Assembly (NCBI GenBank): GCA_010093705.1
Contig: MU006109.1
Span: 158,009 to 222,008, forward strand
Direction: 5' to 3'
DNA from: Patellaria atrata CBS 101060
Taxonomy: Eukaryota; Ascomycota; Dothideomycetes; Patellariales; Patellariaceae
DNA: 64,000 nt
The notes under the pieces were generated by a model. It was not told the origin of the DNA and made no database searches. It was given only the letters and a program-made list of their open reading frames with translations. The translations under genes were made by a program, and so were the position numbers. Each line of letters opens with the position of its first letter. The stretch's first letter is position 1. Positions 1-10,258 of this stretch are shown here, one piece after another.

Positions 1-868
1 GATAGCACGCCGGAGGTTTTCAGATGAATCAGCCATCTCCCCAGCCACCATGTCAGCCTGTAGATGATTTAGTGCTAGATACGTCCGACAGAAGCTACTC
101 ATAGAGATTCTTACATAGTCCAGCATAAATTGCGGTCGTAAGTTGCCCAAAACTTCCCCATAGGCCGATATCCTCCCAGGAGATAGTACTTTTCCCTTTA
201 GTGACTGAAAACCAATTATATTGTTTCCAATCCGAGCTAAGCTCATCATTACCTAGATTGAGACCAAAGGTGACGGCAGCTAAACAGCACAGTAGAAGGA
301 GACATACAGTGCTGAGTTTAAGGTAAAGAAATGCTTTAGCCATTGTATTGGTAGCGTGCATACTCATACAATTGAATAAGGTGACGGTGAAAAGAACCAA
401 CAGCGCGAGGAACTTATCCACCCAGGAGCTTTCTGAAGACTGAGTAATAGCATTTGACTAATACTGTGCGAATACCAGTGATAATATAGCTATTGAGGCC
501 GGTTTAACGGCTAACATCCATATCCATGCGGTGAGGAAAGAAAGAAATGGTCCATATATGTGATGGAGATATTCTTGCATGCCTCCATTGACTGGCATGG
601 CGGCTCCTAGCTCAGCAAATGAAGATGCTCCGGTCCATGCGACGAGACCTGCAAACAACCATAGCAGTAGAGAAATACCGGGAGACGGTATATGATTATT
701 TACTTGTGCTGGGGATGAAAAGACTCCAGAACCGACCTGGAGACTGACAAGCAAAGTAAAACCGGCGCGGAGATTCATCTTGCCATGATGCGTAATGGAG
801 GTTGATCTTCCCCTTTCGTTATTTAGCAGACTGGAATGTTCCTCCGTGGTATCGACGTCTGCAGCCAT
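1..868 (-). pseudogene. Amino-acid permease (LAT/APC superfamily), partial at window edge and probably broken
   Basis: Reading leftward from the ATG at 868, the first 136 codons are a convincing N-terminus of an L-type/methionine-like amino-acid transporter. They include the segment LQVGSGVFSSPAQVNNHIPS and the following membrane helices with SFAELGAAMPVNGGMQEY. Family members are polytopic plasma-membrane transporters of about 500-580 residues. An in-frame TAG lies at 458-460, straight after LVFAQY. The same frame then continues with permease-like sequence (SSWVDKFLALLVLFTVTLFNC) down to about position 100. A further permease segment, VAGEMADSSENLRRAI, follows in another frame near the window start. 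No GT..AG intron of normal length restores the frame across the TAG; the only candidate is 36 nt. The conserved stretch before VAGEM is also degraded. I infer a decaying gene, but very short introns cannot be excluded. The rest lies outside the window. Confidence 0.7.
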
Positions 869-1393
869 GTTAATTAATTCTCAGTCTGAAGTTGAAGAAA
901 TGCGAAGTCGCCATTTAATATTTCATACTAATGACGTGACACACGCTAGGATTTGTCCGGTTACACACTAGAACCCTTAGTACTTAACCTTAATTTTATT
1001 GTAACCTCATCGTCTTAATTCATCACGATGTTGAAATTATTTTTGGAATTCATTCAGAGGTGTTTGTTGGTTAGTTGCACAGGAGTTGGGTGACGAGTGG
1101 TTCCGGTCCTACGGTAGTAGCTAGATCTAATCAAGGGATCATTCACGAGTTATGAAATAGGAATTCACGTTTTCTACTTATATTTCCTGGCAAATGGTCT
1201 GAAATACAATGGTACGGAATGATATAATAAGATGGAAAATACAGGCGAGTTACTTTATATGTGCTGCTACACAATTCCGCTAATAGGGTTACCATCTGTG
1301 GTGAAATACTTATTCTACCCGATCGATAGTTCTATCCCTTCCTAGGCCTTACCGATAAGAGTTGCACAAGGCGGCCCTTTGAGTGAAATCCCA

Positions 1394-1691
1394 GGATCGT
1401 CATGTCCCTAAATATCGCTGTGATCAGGGAAGACAGGCAGCCCTCGGCGTTGTTGGTCCCTAGGGATGACGATCGGCCTTGTTGACAAGGTAATCTCGGT
1501 GTCCTTTAAGGGCTTGAAGATGCTACAGAGAATACCGATACGCCTAGAGAAAATAAGGACTGACCTAGAGAACAAATGGAACAATCTAATCGATAGGTGT
1601 CAAACACGTTGAAACACCAAAGAGTTCATTGAAACACGACCTTTGATCGACCGTCAACCCCCGTGGGAGCATCTTCAGGCCTTTAAAGGAT
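1394..1691. repeat. Imperfect inverted repeats (hairpin or MITE-like element)
   Basis: Two nested-scale inverted repeats lie in the 1.4-kb gap between the permease and the SnoaL-like gene. Arm pair one is 1395-1410 against about 1458-1474, sharing GATCGTCAT and CCCTA. Arm pair two is 1501-1524 against 1669-1691. There about 21 of 23 bases pair, and both differences are transitions. No coding sequence is credible here. The rest of 869-2315 holds nothing I can identify. Confidence 0.4.
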
Positions 1692-2315
1692 AGAAGTAGA
1701 ATCTGACTAAATGAATTCAAACAGTTGCAGTCACGCCGTCCGCGTTTTCCACTATAGCAGATGGGGATTTTGCAAATAAGGCGGTAACTCCAGTCATATA
1801 TCTCTGCTTCTTTCGCGGGATTCTTGTAGTTAGACAACTGCTGATGTTCGTTATCAACAGTGCTAGTCTAGGAACCTATATATGGTTAGGATGGATGATT
1901 AAATACATACTTAGTTAAGGCAATGAGGTGAGAGGAGAATGATCAAGGAGGAAACTTAAGTGTAGGGTTGTGCTGTATTTTAAAGCCTCGACCAATTGCA
2001 CGATTAAGCAGTATGCTAAACAGGCGGTGCCAGTTGGCCATATTGCAGTAGAACGGCCAGTCGGGAGGTATGATTAGTTCGGGTGGCCTCAGAAACAGGG
2101 CCATACGTTGTAGTACAATATAGTGAATCCTCACAATAACATTACTGTATATCTTTTGCTGTTTCCACTTTCTCCTTCGCCTGGGTAAGATATTCCAACT
2201 TTTACACGCATATGTAAGATTCTCTCAAAATGCGCCTTGCAATATTATACCAAGAACTCAATTATTGATTTTCCTCTTTACAAATACCAAGGCACCACAC
2301 ACCTACGAGGTTTTA

Positions 2316-2857
2316 TCAGAGGTATTCATTTCCCTTCATCCAACCCAATTGCTTCCACATATGCAGCTTATCCCACTCCTTAATCCATCCCTTAATCTTG
2401 CCATCCTCAACCTCAAAGATCCCCGACGCATGCCAACTCGCCTTCTTCCCTGTCGAAGGGATTCCATTATGTGGATCTCCACAATGACTTCCCTCAGCAC
2501 TATATCTCAACGCAACATGCCCACCCTTCGCAAAGACAACATCATATGACACGATACGTAGGTCTTTTAAGGAAGCCATAACCTTGGCATGGGAGTCCGC
2601 GTAGTCCTGGGGTGATTTGGAGTCGGGGAATGTGGTTGGGGCGATGAAGTATGCGTCCTCGTGACACAAGTGTGTAACAGTTTCCCGCCCTTTGTTATGG
2701 ATGGGAGAGTAGGCGAGGCGCATGTATTCCTTTACCACTTGGATGTTCCTCTGGGAATCTTAGACGAAACGCGGTGTGATTGTCAGCGGGCTCGACTCAC
2801 AAGTTCTTCCTCCGTCTGCTCAGTCATCATCTTCGTAGGAGGGTATTCAGGGAGCAT
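2316..2857 (-). CDS. SnoaL-like / NTF2-fold protein, two exons
   Basis: Exons are 2801-2857 and 2316-2750, with a 50-nt intron (GTGAGT..CCCAG) at 2751-2800. They give a 163-residue protein. The first exon was added because the 2316-2738 frame has no natural start and the splice joins TEQTEEEL to RNIQVVKEYM cleanly. Another ATG in the first exon, at 2830, would shorten the protein by nine residues. The body looks like the SnoaL-like polyketide cyclase / NTF2-like fold. It has an N-terminal helix, a central DAYFIAPTTFPDSKSPQDY loop, a HVALRYSAEGSHCGD strand with a short glycine/proline stretch, and a C-terminal WHASGIFEVEDGKIKGW strand. That last strand is typical of the fold (F.f.dGKI.e...). 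Members act on small hydrophobic substrates or have no known function, so substrate and pathway cannot be read from the sequence. No biosynthetic cluster surrounds it. Confidence 0.8.
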
Positions 2858-3536
2858 GATGATGGTTCACAGTTTCTACGCTGTACAAGCAGTTCAGATC
2901 AGTCACCTCTAATACATGAAGAAAGAGCCAAGGCTATATAGTCATTCGGAAATTCTGCGAATATTTACGTGTTGCTAAAGTTGATGTCATTCATGTGTCA
3001 TTCGCGGAGGTTAAAACTAATCGAGTTGATCTGCTCTAGGGTGTAGCCAAAATTGAAGCTGTCGATAACAGATCCATGTGGAGTATGAAGCTTATAGAGG
3101 CCGCATACCCGGGATCAACGAGATATGTAGGAATTGATCAGTTTACCATGCGATGGAGAAGGTCTCCAAGCTTTCTAGTCACTTGTCGGGAAGTCGAAAT
3201 AAAATGCGCGTGTGGTCTCTCCTGGTGCCCGAAGTGATCGTATTTTCGGGTTGTCGTAGGACGTACTTGGTATTTCTCCGCACTACACATCACAAAAGAA
3301 CGACTCTCCCATCAATTAACATGCTGTACATTAGTAATATGCCCTTGAAACCAGAATCAATGACACGGTAAGGATTGCGAACTATTCTATAAAAGCATGT
3401 GTATCCACCACTTTCTTTCTTTTCAGAGCAACTACCTGCTTCCATCTGTTACTTCAGAACATGCTTTCTAGCCGTCGTTCTTCCGTCTAGCTTTTGCAAA
3501 TTTTACTCAACTAAGCCAAAGGACCCTACTCACGGA
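2858..3536. other. Intergenic region between divergent SnoaL-like and GFA genes
   Basis: About 680 bases with no supported coding sequence. A short frame at 3153-3371 has no recognisable content. The stretch must hold the promoters of both flanking divergent genes. If the GFA gene uses the upstream ATG at 3399, the last 138 bases are coding. Confidence 0.5.
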
Positions 3537-4182
3537 ATGAGTAAAGAGCCGTCCTCGGATATGGTGAGAAAAGGAAGTTGTGTCTGTGGAGATATCAGCC
3601 TCGAAGTCCGTGGTGAACCTGTCAGGGTCGCTGCTTGCTATTGCGATCACTGTAGGGTTAATTCAGGAGGATTTGCCCAACTTGTAAGTTTGATCTCTTA
3701 GTCTTTAGGGATGGTTGTTTCGTAAGAATTAAAACTTCTTCCCTCTGAAAGGGCTTATGGCCGAGTGATACCAACCCACCATCCCATATTCCACAAATTT
3801 AACATTATTTTCCATCGCTCTCTCACCACATTTCAGGGTGCCCGTTTCCCCTCCTCCGCACTCATAGTCCACGACCCTAATTCTCTGCTAAACTCTTACA
3901 CATTCACCGACACCTCTAGCGGGAACCCGAAGCAGAAGTACTTTTGCCGAACATGTGGTAGCAATCTCTATGCCGCCGTCAATGTCCCTGATGGTGAAGG
4001 TATTGTTAGCGTTCGGGTGCCCATTTTGGATCCGAAGTATTCACTCCTTCTCTCTTGGTATTTATCAAGAGCTGATTTTGTACGCTAGGTTTGAGGATAA
4101 GGGACTGCACCCTAAGATCGAGGGGTTCCCACAAAATAAGCCTAGATTCTTAGAGGACCTAGAGAAGCAGAGTCAACTATAG
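3537..4182 (+). CDS. GFA / CENP-V domain zinc protein, three exons
   Basis: Exons are 3537-3683, 3837-4036 and 4089-4182, with introns of 153 and 52 nt. They give 146 residues. The first join reads GFAQL to GARFPSSALIV and the second reads ILDP to KFEDKGLHPKIEG, both in frame. Zinc-binding cysteines are plain: CVCG near the start, CYCDHC, and FCRTCGSNLY further on. These are the usual pattern of the glutathione-dependent formaldehyde-activating enzyme (GFA) domain. Fungal genomes carry many such paralogues and most have no proven substrate, so a formaldehyde role should not be assumed. An in-frame upstream ATG at 3399 would add 46 residues with a hydrophobic stretch. I prefer 3537 because the homologous region begins there. 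Confidence 0.88.
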
Positions 4183-5067
4183 ACTGTACCTCGTACGTTG
4201 AGGTTGGGAAATTCCTTTTCTTTGTGTGTTGATGAAACTTTGTGTACTGGTCGTGGTGCGGGTAGCTGCCAGAAGTTTAACGGATAGTACCGGTGCGCGA
4301 CTGGAGCTGTACTGATTTCCCAACAAAGTAGAGCAAGAGACAGAACTTCATGTATGGTCTCGAGAGGAGTATCCTAACATGAAGTTTCTTCTGGGTGTTA
4401 CCTGAAAAGTCATCTTACTCCGGTATCATTTAGCTGTCACCCTGGTACTGAACTGTACTTGGTCTCGCGCGCCGGAGTGCTGTTTAGCTTTCCATCAGTC
4501 AAATTATACAAACAAATCCATGGATCCGATTTTGCTGCTCTGTCCCCCCATACAGTCAAGTGCAACCATACCTATAGTCGTTCAGTCAAAATTAGAAGGG
4601 AACTGGCTTTCGAAGTATGGTACCCATACTAACCTTCCTTGTCCTTTCCATCGTGTTTTCGACTGCAGGCACGGTCAAAACATCAATGCCCTTCCACCAC
4701 TATAAATTCCTCTCTGGACTCATTCTTTTTCTCTCTAACAACAAAGACCTGCAACTCTCTCCGTTCACTCAATTCAAACAGCACATCAACAATACAAAAG
4801 AACTTGTACGAAGCTTAAAGTCACCCTTCGTACATACTATCACCTCCATCTCTACGCACCAAGAACTTTGACCGACCCCGTCTCTCCAGCTCAAACTCAT
4901 CGTCCGGTCCGTACACCAACCGGTCAACACATTTCCACGGGTAAAAGCCCAAGGTCAGAGGAATACAATTTCCCCACCTCGCTGGTCTCAAGGTCAAAGG
5001 GCATACCGCCCAATCACTCCTCGCACCTCACTGCTGTACTGTACTACACACCACCACCACCACCACC
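4183..5067. other. Intergenic region upstream of the 5068 gene
   Basis: No gene is supported. From about 4700 the plus strand turns into a pyrimidine-rich, CAA/CAC-rich leader typical of fungal 5' untranslated DNA. It ends in a run of CAC triplets directly before the ATG at 5068. Confidence 0.45.
4701..4706 (+). promoter_or_regulatory. TATA-like element
   Basis: TATAAA followed by a CT-rich stretch (TTCTTTTTCTCTC) about 25-35 bases downstream, a usual fungal core promoter layout. It would serve the candidate gene at 5068 with a leader of roughly 330 bases. Confidence 0.35.
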
Positions 5068-5550
5068 ATGTACAGCTCCAACAGCACCTCATTCCCCACC
5101 GCCTCCAACACCAACGACAGCTCGCACACGTTGTCCCTCACCCCCTTTCCACCTCCTGCACGAGCGTCATCCCCCATACCGAAGTCATCTGAACAGCCCC
5201 AGGGATCAAGGAAGTGCAAGGCGGACTCCACGGCCCCTAAGACCGCGAGAACCGAGTCGTCTCTGACGCTGGCGAGTCCGCTGTCCCCGTCGGCCACACC
5301 CGCTCCGTCGCCGCACCAGACCTTCCCCTTGCTTGAACTGTACGCGAGGGTTTGCAAGTGGCTGGAAGACGTGGAATGGGACGGTAACTCGGCCTGTTCG
5401 GGTGAGGAGACGGAGGAAGAGCACACTGAGGGGGTTGAGGAGGAATGGGGGTCGAGTGCTGAGGGAGGTACAGAAGATAAGGAGACGAAAGGAGAGGAGG
5501 AGAAGGTTATCTGGACGGGGAGGCGAGGGGGGAGGAATTTGAGGTTTTGA
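5068..5550 (+). CDS. Hypothetical low-complexity protein
   Basis: A single-exon frame of 160 residues that I do not recognise. The N-terminal half is rich in Ser, Thr and Pro. A central block, FPLLELYARVCKWLEDVEW, looks like an amphipathic helix. The C-terminal third is strongly acidic (GEETEEEHTEGVEEEWG) and ends in a short basic tail. A TATA-like site and pyrimidine-rich leader upstream, and an ATG preceded by CACCACC, favour a real gene. Long open frames also exist on the opposite strand because of composition, so the case rests on promoter context and the ordered central block. It is convergent with the beta-mannosidase gene. Function unknown. Confidence 0.5.
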   Translation: MYSSNSTSFPTASNTNDSSHTLSLTPFPPPARASSPIPKSSEQPQGSRKCKADSTAPKTARTESSLTLASPLSPSATPAPSPHQTFPLLELYARVCKWLEDVEWDGNSACSGEETEEEHTEGVEEEWGSSAEGGTEDKETKGEEEKVIWTGRRGGRNLRF

Positions 5551-5837
5551 AAGCGGCTTGGTTTGGCGCGGGTTCGGTAGGGAGATTTAATGTGCGGTTA
5601 TGATACCCCTTTAATTTGTCGGTTTCGGGATTCGTTCGTATTGTAGGACATGTGTTTTTTTTGTACGGCGTTTGTTCGAGGTTTTTTGTACACTGCACGG
5701 TCGTTGTCAGTCACTAGTGGCGGAACGGCAAGCGGATTGTATCGTTGCGGAAAGTTAGGGCGAGGTTACGCTCCTGTATTATTATTTTTTACGGATAGAT
5801 TTTAGCTCGCAAGAAAGAGGTGTAAAATATTCTGTTT

Positions 5838-8656
5838 CTATTTATCATCTTGTCCATAAAATCTGTACTTCACGTCTCCGGTCAACCCTTGAGCGGTGAC
5901 CCTCTGTTCATCGTCCGGGGCGACATCCAAACAGTTATCGCTCCATTGTACTCCGTCATTCAAGAACACAAGTCCTTTTACCGGTTTCTCCGTACGGATC
6001 ATCAATTCTTCCCCAGTTTGAATGACCTGGAGTCCGCGGTGAGGAAAGGTTATATGTTTAAGGGGTTGTGGCCAATCCATTTCACGAGCAATCAGTCGAC
6101 CGTCTTCATCGACCAAGCGTGCTGCTAATACAGTTGGGGAGTCTTCAGGACATTCAAATACGCAGACTTCGGTCGTACCAGTAGGCTTCGCTTCGACTTG
6201 TTCCATCTTGAAATACCTTACCCTTTTCCCCGTAGCGATATCAATATATCTCACTTCAATTGTGCATACTCTCTTTTTTGTTGTCGCATTAGCAATCCAA
6301 ACGGCAAAACTAGACCTCCTAAGTGGATAGACGTGAGGGGAAGAATGATTGTTCACCCCTTTCAATCCAGCATCCGACTTGGAATTGCAGAGTGCCTCAT
6401 GAATGTCGTTCCACTTGGGCTTGTCGATGCGTGTTCGGACAATACCAATAGCTAGGGGAGTCAGTGCGCGTGCGATGGTGTAATATGCTGGTTTCGGGCG
6501 CTGGAAGTGGTCAATTATCGCCCAGCTTGTCACGGGCCAGGAGTCGTTTGTCTACTCATATAGTCAGTCAGTCTCAGTACAGCCCGACAAGTTGCTAGGC
6601 CTGGGGCTGAGGCAACCTGAAAGGTGCTAATGAAGGTAGATGGAAAACGTACCTGCCAGACTAGTGCACCTCCGCACTCCCTTCCCTCGAATGCTCTCCG
6701 CCATCCTCGGAACGCCCAGCCCATGGCCTCACTCTGAAGCAACTGTGTCAGATAAATGAAAGACTCCAAATCGAAGGATGAGAACCGAAATTGCTCGCTG
6801 ATAGTAGTGAAGACTCTCTTCTCTTGTGAGGTCGCTCGACAATGGAATTCCATTTCTTGGCTCTGCGGGTGAAAATCTTTGGAATCACCGAAGAAGGTTT
6901 TGACGGTCTCTATATGTGGACAAGAGAGCATACCAAACTCCGAGACGAATCTGCCTACGAGGTCTGGATATCTTTGATAGGGTACTAGAAGCCCACTAGA
7001 TACATTCCAGACGTGAATATCGCCAACAGTTCGGTCAGTATTGTTGTCCTCACCGCCCCAAGGAGACCCAGGCCAGTAAATGAGGCCAGGAGCATATCTT
7101 TTCACCAGATTGGGTAAGAGTTTCTCATATATGTAACGCGCTGGAAATGTCGATGACAACCAGGTATCCTCTGGACTAGTCATATCATGGTGTACTTGCT
7201 CTTATTAGCGTATGATATGACGGAAGAGAGACGGTTTCTCCTACAGGCTTCGCTGGCAACTTGATAATCCTCGTTGTTCCCCGCCATGATAGCAAGAGAA
7301 GGGTGCCATTTCAGTCTGTTTATATTTGCTATAGCTTCATTGGACACGCTGTCCAGGAGCGAGCTAGCCCCAGAATACTGCCCACACGCAAAGAGAAAGT
7401 CTTGCCACACTAGTACGCCCCTTTTATCACATTGCTCATAGAACGCATCATCTTCATAAATGCCGCCACCCCAGACCCGAAGCATACTTTGGTTCCCGCG
7501 TACGACCAGGTCAATCCAGGATTCATAACGAGTCGGTGTCATGCGTGGAAGAAAATTATCACCCGGAATCCAGTTGCTCCCGCCCATGAAGATGGGTATC
7601 TCATTACAGGTGAAATAGAACGTGTTGCCCTCATCGAACTTAAATTTTGAGCCTTTAGGGATCGGAGTTTGGATCAGCTCAATCCTGCGAAAACCTATAC
7701 GCTTCGTAACCGTATCCTGAATAGTATCATCGACCGTCGAGGTTACCGTGACTGTCATAGGCCATAGTGGCTGATTCCCATGGGTGTGTGGGTACCAAAG
7801 CTCAGGGTTGGAGATTTTCGTGATTTGCAATAAAAGAACATTTGAGTGTACAGTTATCAAGCCGATCTCCTCACCCTTGGGAGTTATAATACTTACTACA
7901 ACTTTTCTGTCTTTGGTATCCCCCGCTAGCTCAACTTCAAACTTAATAGTCGCTGTTCTGAAATCCTTGCTAAGCTCATAGTGGATGTCGAAACGTGCTA
8001 TCCTAGTGTTGTACTGTTCTAACGAAATTGGTTTCCATGGCCCACATGTTACCAAGGAGGGACCCCAGTCCCACCCATAATGGTATTGCGCTTTCCTTGT
8101 ATAAATTCGAGAGGAATGGCCGTTCCAACAGATCATTTTGCCAGACTTTTTCTCCATTTCCTTGCCGACGCGAATTGCTGACATAAATTGGATCTCTAAA
8201 TGATTCATTGGCTTCAGAATATGTGCGATCGGTACACGGTATGGTATGAACATGTTTTCAGACCTATTAAGCATGGATGAGATCACTCCCGCGTCGCTGC
8301 ATTATTGCGAACTAACTTAAGAATCTCAATGCCGTTCAACTTCACCACGGCATAGGTATCCAGGCCCTCGAATACCAGATCGGCATACTGGCCATCTTGT
8401 GGCGTGCCTGGAAACTCGCAAGAGTATATCCAGTCCTTATCGTGGACCCATTGGACATCCTTCTCATTCATTCCAACGAAGGGGTCCGGAATTCGACCTG
8501 CAGCCAGCAGATCCAGATGAATACTTCGAACATCAGCAAGTGTTCCACGATTCAACTACTTTGCTTTTACTTTGTAGGGATTGTGGTGTCCACCCATTGG
8601 TGAGAGTTCATTTCACCCCATTTAAATTGTTTGAGCTCGGTTCTTCGAAGCGCCAT
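5838..8656 (-). CDS. mndB: Beta-mannosidase B, glycoside hydrolase family 2
   Basis: Five exons: 8571-8656, 8317-8523, 7245-8263, 6653-7194 and 5838-6551. They give 855 residues, the usual size for fungal beta-mannosidase B. The enzyme removes terminal beta-mannose from manno-oligosaccharides. Order: N-terminal jelly-roll (MALRRTELKQFKW, IHLDLLAAGRIPDPFVGMNE, YGWDWGPSL), a beta-sandwich, then the TIM barrel. The general acid/base Glu is in AGNNED, about residue 429, and the nucleophile Glu is in SEFGM, about residue 523. GGALVWQ joined to TNDSWPVTSW is the family's late barrel motif. There is no signal peptide, which suits the B type and an intracellular or unconventional location. The start at 8656 is supported by MALRRTELKQF, typical of this subfamily. 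Introns are 47, 53, 50 and 101 nt. Confidence 0.95.
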
Positions 8657-9143
8657 TACGATAATCTTCTAGCCAGAGTACATATAAAGATAAGGTAGGG
8701 ATCCAGACATGCTCAATGACCCCCTTGGGCGTTCGTATATATATGCGTCTGACGAGTTAGGGGTGCATTTGGTCTTCCGTAGTACCAAAATTTCCCAGTT
8801 ATCCATTTGAGGGCACAACACGCGATAATGTTCGTTAATACTATTCGAGATGAAGTCGAGATAGTGCTTCAACAGTACATTTGAAATGCAGCTCAGGGGA
8901 AGGGGTTAGGTTGTACTTCACTCGTATTGTACAGGTACGGTGAAGAACGTGATCGCGTGAAGGTAACCCTTGTAAGTTACGTTAGGTGGGCGCTATGACC
9001 CCTTAGTTCACTTACCTTATCCTCGAGTATAAATAAACAACCTAACATCGATTCCGTCAATAACTTTCATTTGTGCTGTACAGAGTATCCAATCTAACAT
9101 CCTCAATCAACAGCCTACTTGCCTTCGCTTGGATATCATCAAC
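8657..9143. other. Intergenic region, divergent promoters
   Basis: About 490 bases between the beta-mannosidase start and the coiled-coil gene. No coding content is recognised. A run of plus-strand sequence near 9030 (TATAAATAAA) may be a core promoter for the gene at 9144. Confidence 0.4.
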
Positions 9144-9606
9144 ATGGCAGAGCTTGCAGAGCTCCAAGAGAAAATACGACGACTCGAAGCACGGTTACAG
9201 AGAAAACGGGAAAAGACCCGGAAGACAACCTTATATCAGTTTGTCGATATTTGCCATACGTTTCTACATTTAGGACTCCGTGTTCTAGAAATCGGTAACT
9301 CAATACCAGGCATGCCATCCAACGTCAAAGGTAAATTTCGCCCACATAATATCAAGTATAGGCATTCCTTCCCACGATAAACAGAAGGTTGTTTGGAACG
9401 CCGCACTGGAATCAGATTCTGTACAGAAGCGTCGTTTTACAGATCGCCATATAATCGAAGAGACTGGGAGGCGAATCTCGGAACTCACCATGAGTTCAGG
9501 GTTGGATCTACACAATTTCCTCCAGAATGCGGTCATGTACAACGTGCAGCAAATTATCGAGGAATTCCACAGTGAGGATGATTTACGAAACAAATTGCTA
9601 CCATAA
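9144..9606 (+). pseudogene. Coiled-coil fungal protein of unknown function, apparent frameshift
   Basis: The first frame begins MAELAELQEKIRRLEARLQR, a charged coiled coil. It runs through KTRKTTLYQFVDICHTF and VKGKFRPHNI to about 9350. From about 9352 a different frame continues the same kind of protein: GIPSHDKQKVVWNAALESDS, RFTDRHIIEETGRRISELTM, SSGLDLHNFLQNAV, and DDLRNKLLP before TAA at 9604-9606. This arrangement (short coil, KTT.. hydrophobic block, RP.. motif, helical C-terminus with a terminal LR..) matches a fungal family, common in Leotiomycetes, that I know only as hypothetical or kinase-associated proteins. The shift falls between RPHNI and the next conserved block. The only splice that repairs it is a 31-nt intron that would delete the conserved RP motif. 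It is either a pseudogene or a base error. Confidence 0.6.
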
Positions 9607-10258
9607 GTGTTTACTCTAACATAGACTCTTCTGCATCCAGCTGATAGTCATATCGCGAGGCCTCCATAGGGTTGCACTGTACACCATTGGCTGTGGACTC
9701 CAGCTGTACGGGATGCGATAAGGCGTGGAATCAGAACAGTATTGTGTATTGCCGTACTGTCGACGTGAGGTTTGCAAAGATATGTATCGGAGCATGGTCA
9801 GTTTTAATATTCTTAAGATGCCGCACTGCAGTCAGTCGTGGGCATCGGCCAGAACTAGACAAGCTGTACAAACCTCGGAAATGATTTCAACAACAATACT
9901 GCCTGAAACGATGCCCCTAAATTAGATGTCTAGGTAAACTAGGGTAGAACCTTATCAAGTTCATTTCACGTCTTCTTGACAGAAGAATGTATGCACCATG
10001 GATCTACTTTGCCTAACCGTCACTTGCTTTTCAATCTTACATAACATAAATTTCTCATTCCACACCTTTGGACACAAAATGCCCCCAGAGACGCCAAAAA
10101 TGCCCACCTCAATCCCGCGCCGGGTAAATCTACATTCAAACGACAGAGCTCGAAAGAAGAGGGGAGTGATCGAGAAATGTACAGTGTAAGAAGAGAGATG
10201 TGCAAGTTACAAGTTAAGCAGTCTTCTGTAGGTTTTGAATTTAGCTGTATCATCCAGT
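9607..10258. other. Intergenic region
   Basis: About 650 bases downstream of both the coiled-coil gene and the EF-Tu gene. Short open frames at 9672-9925 show no family features. I see nothing else. Confidence 0.4.

Noticed and set aside
1586-2134. Short minus-strand frames between the permease and the SnoaL-like gene
   Set aside because: No domain or conserved pattern, and they overlap the hairpin-rich stretch.
5028-5426. 132-codon minus-strand frame opposite the 5068 gene
   Set aside because: It arises from repeated CAC/CCT composition. The plus strand has the better promoter and an ordered central block.
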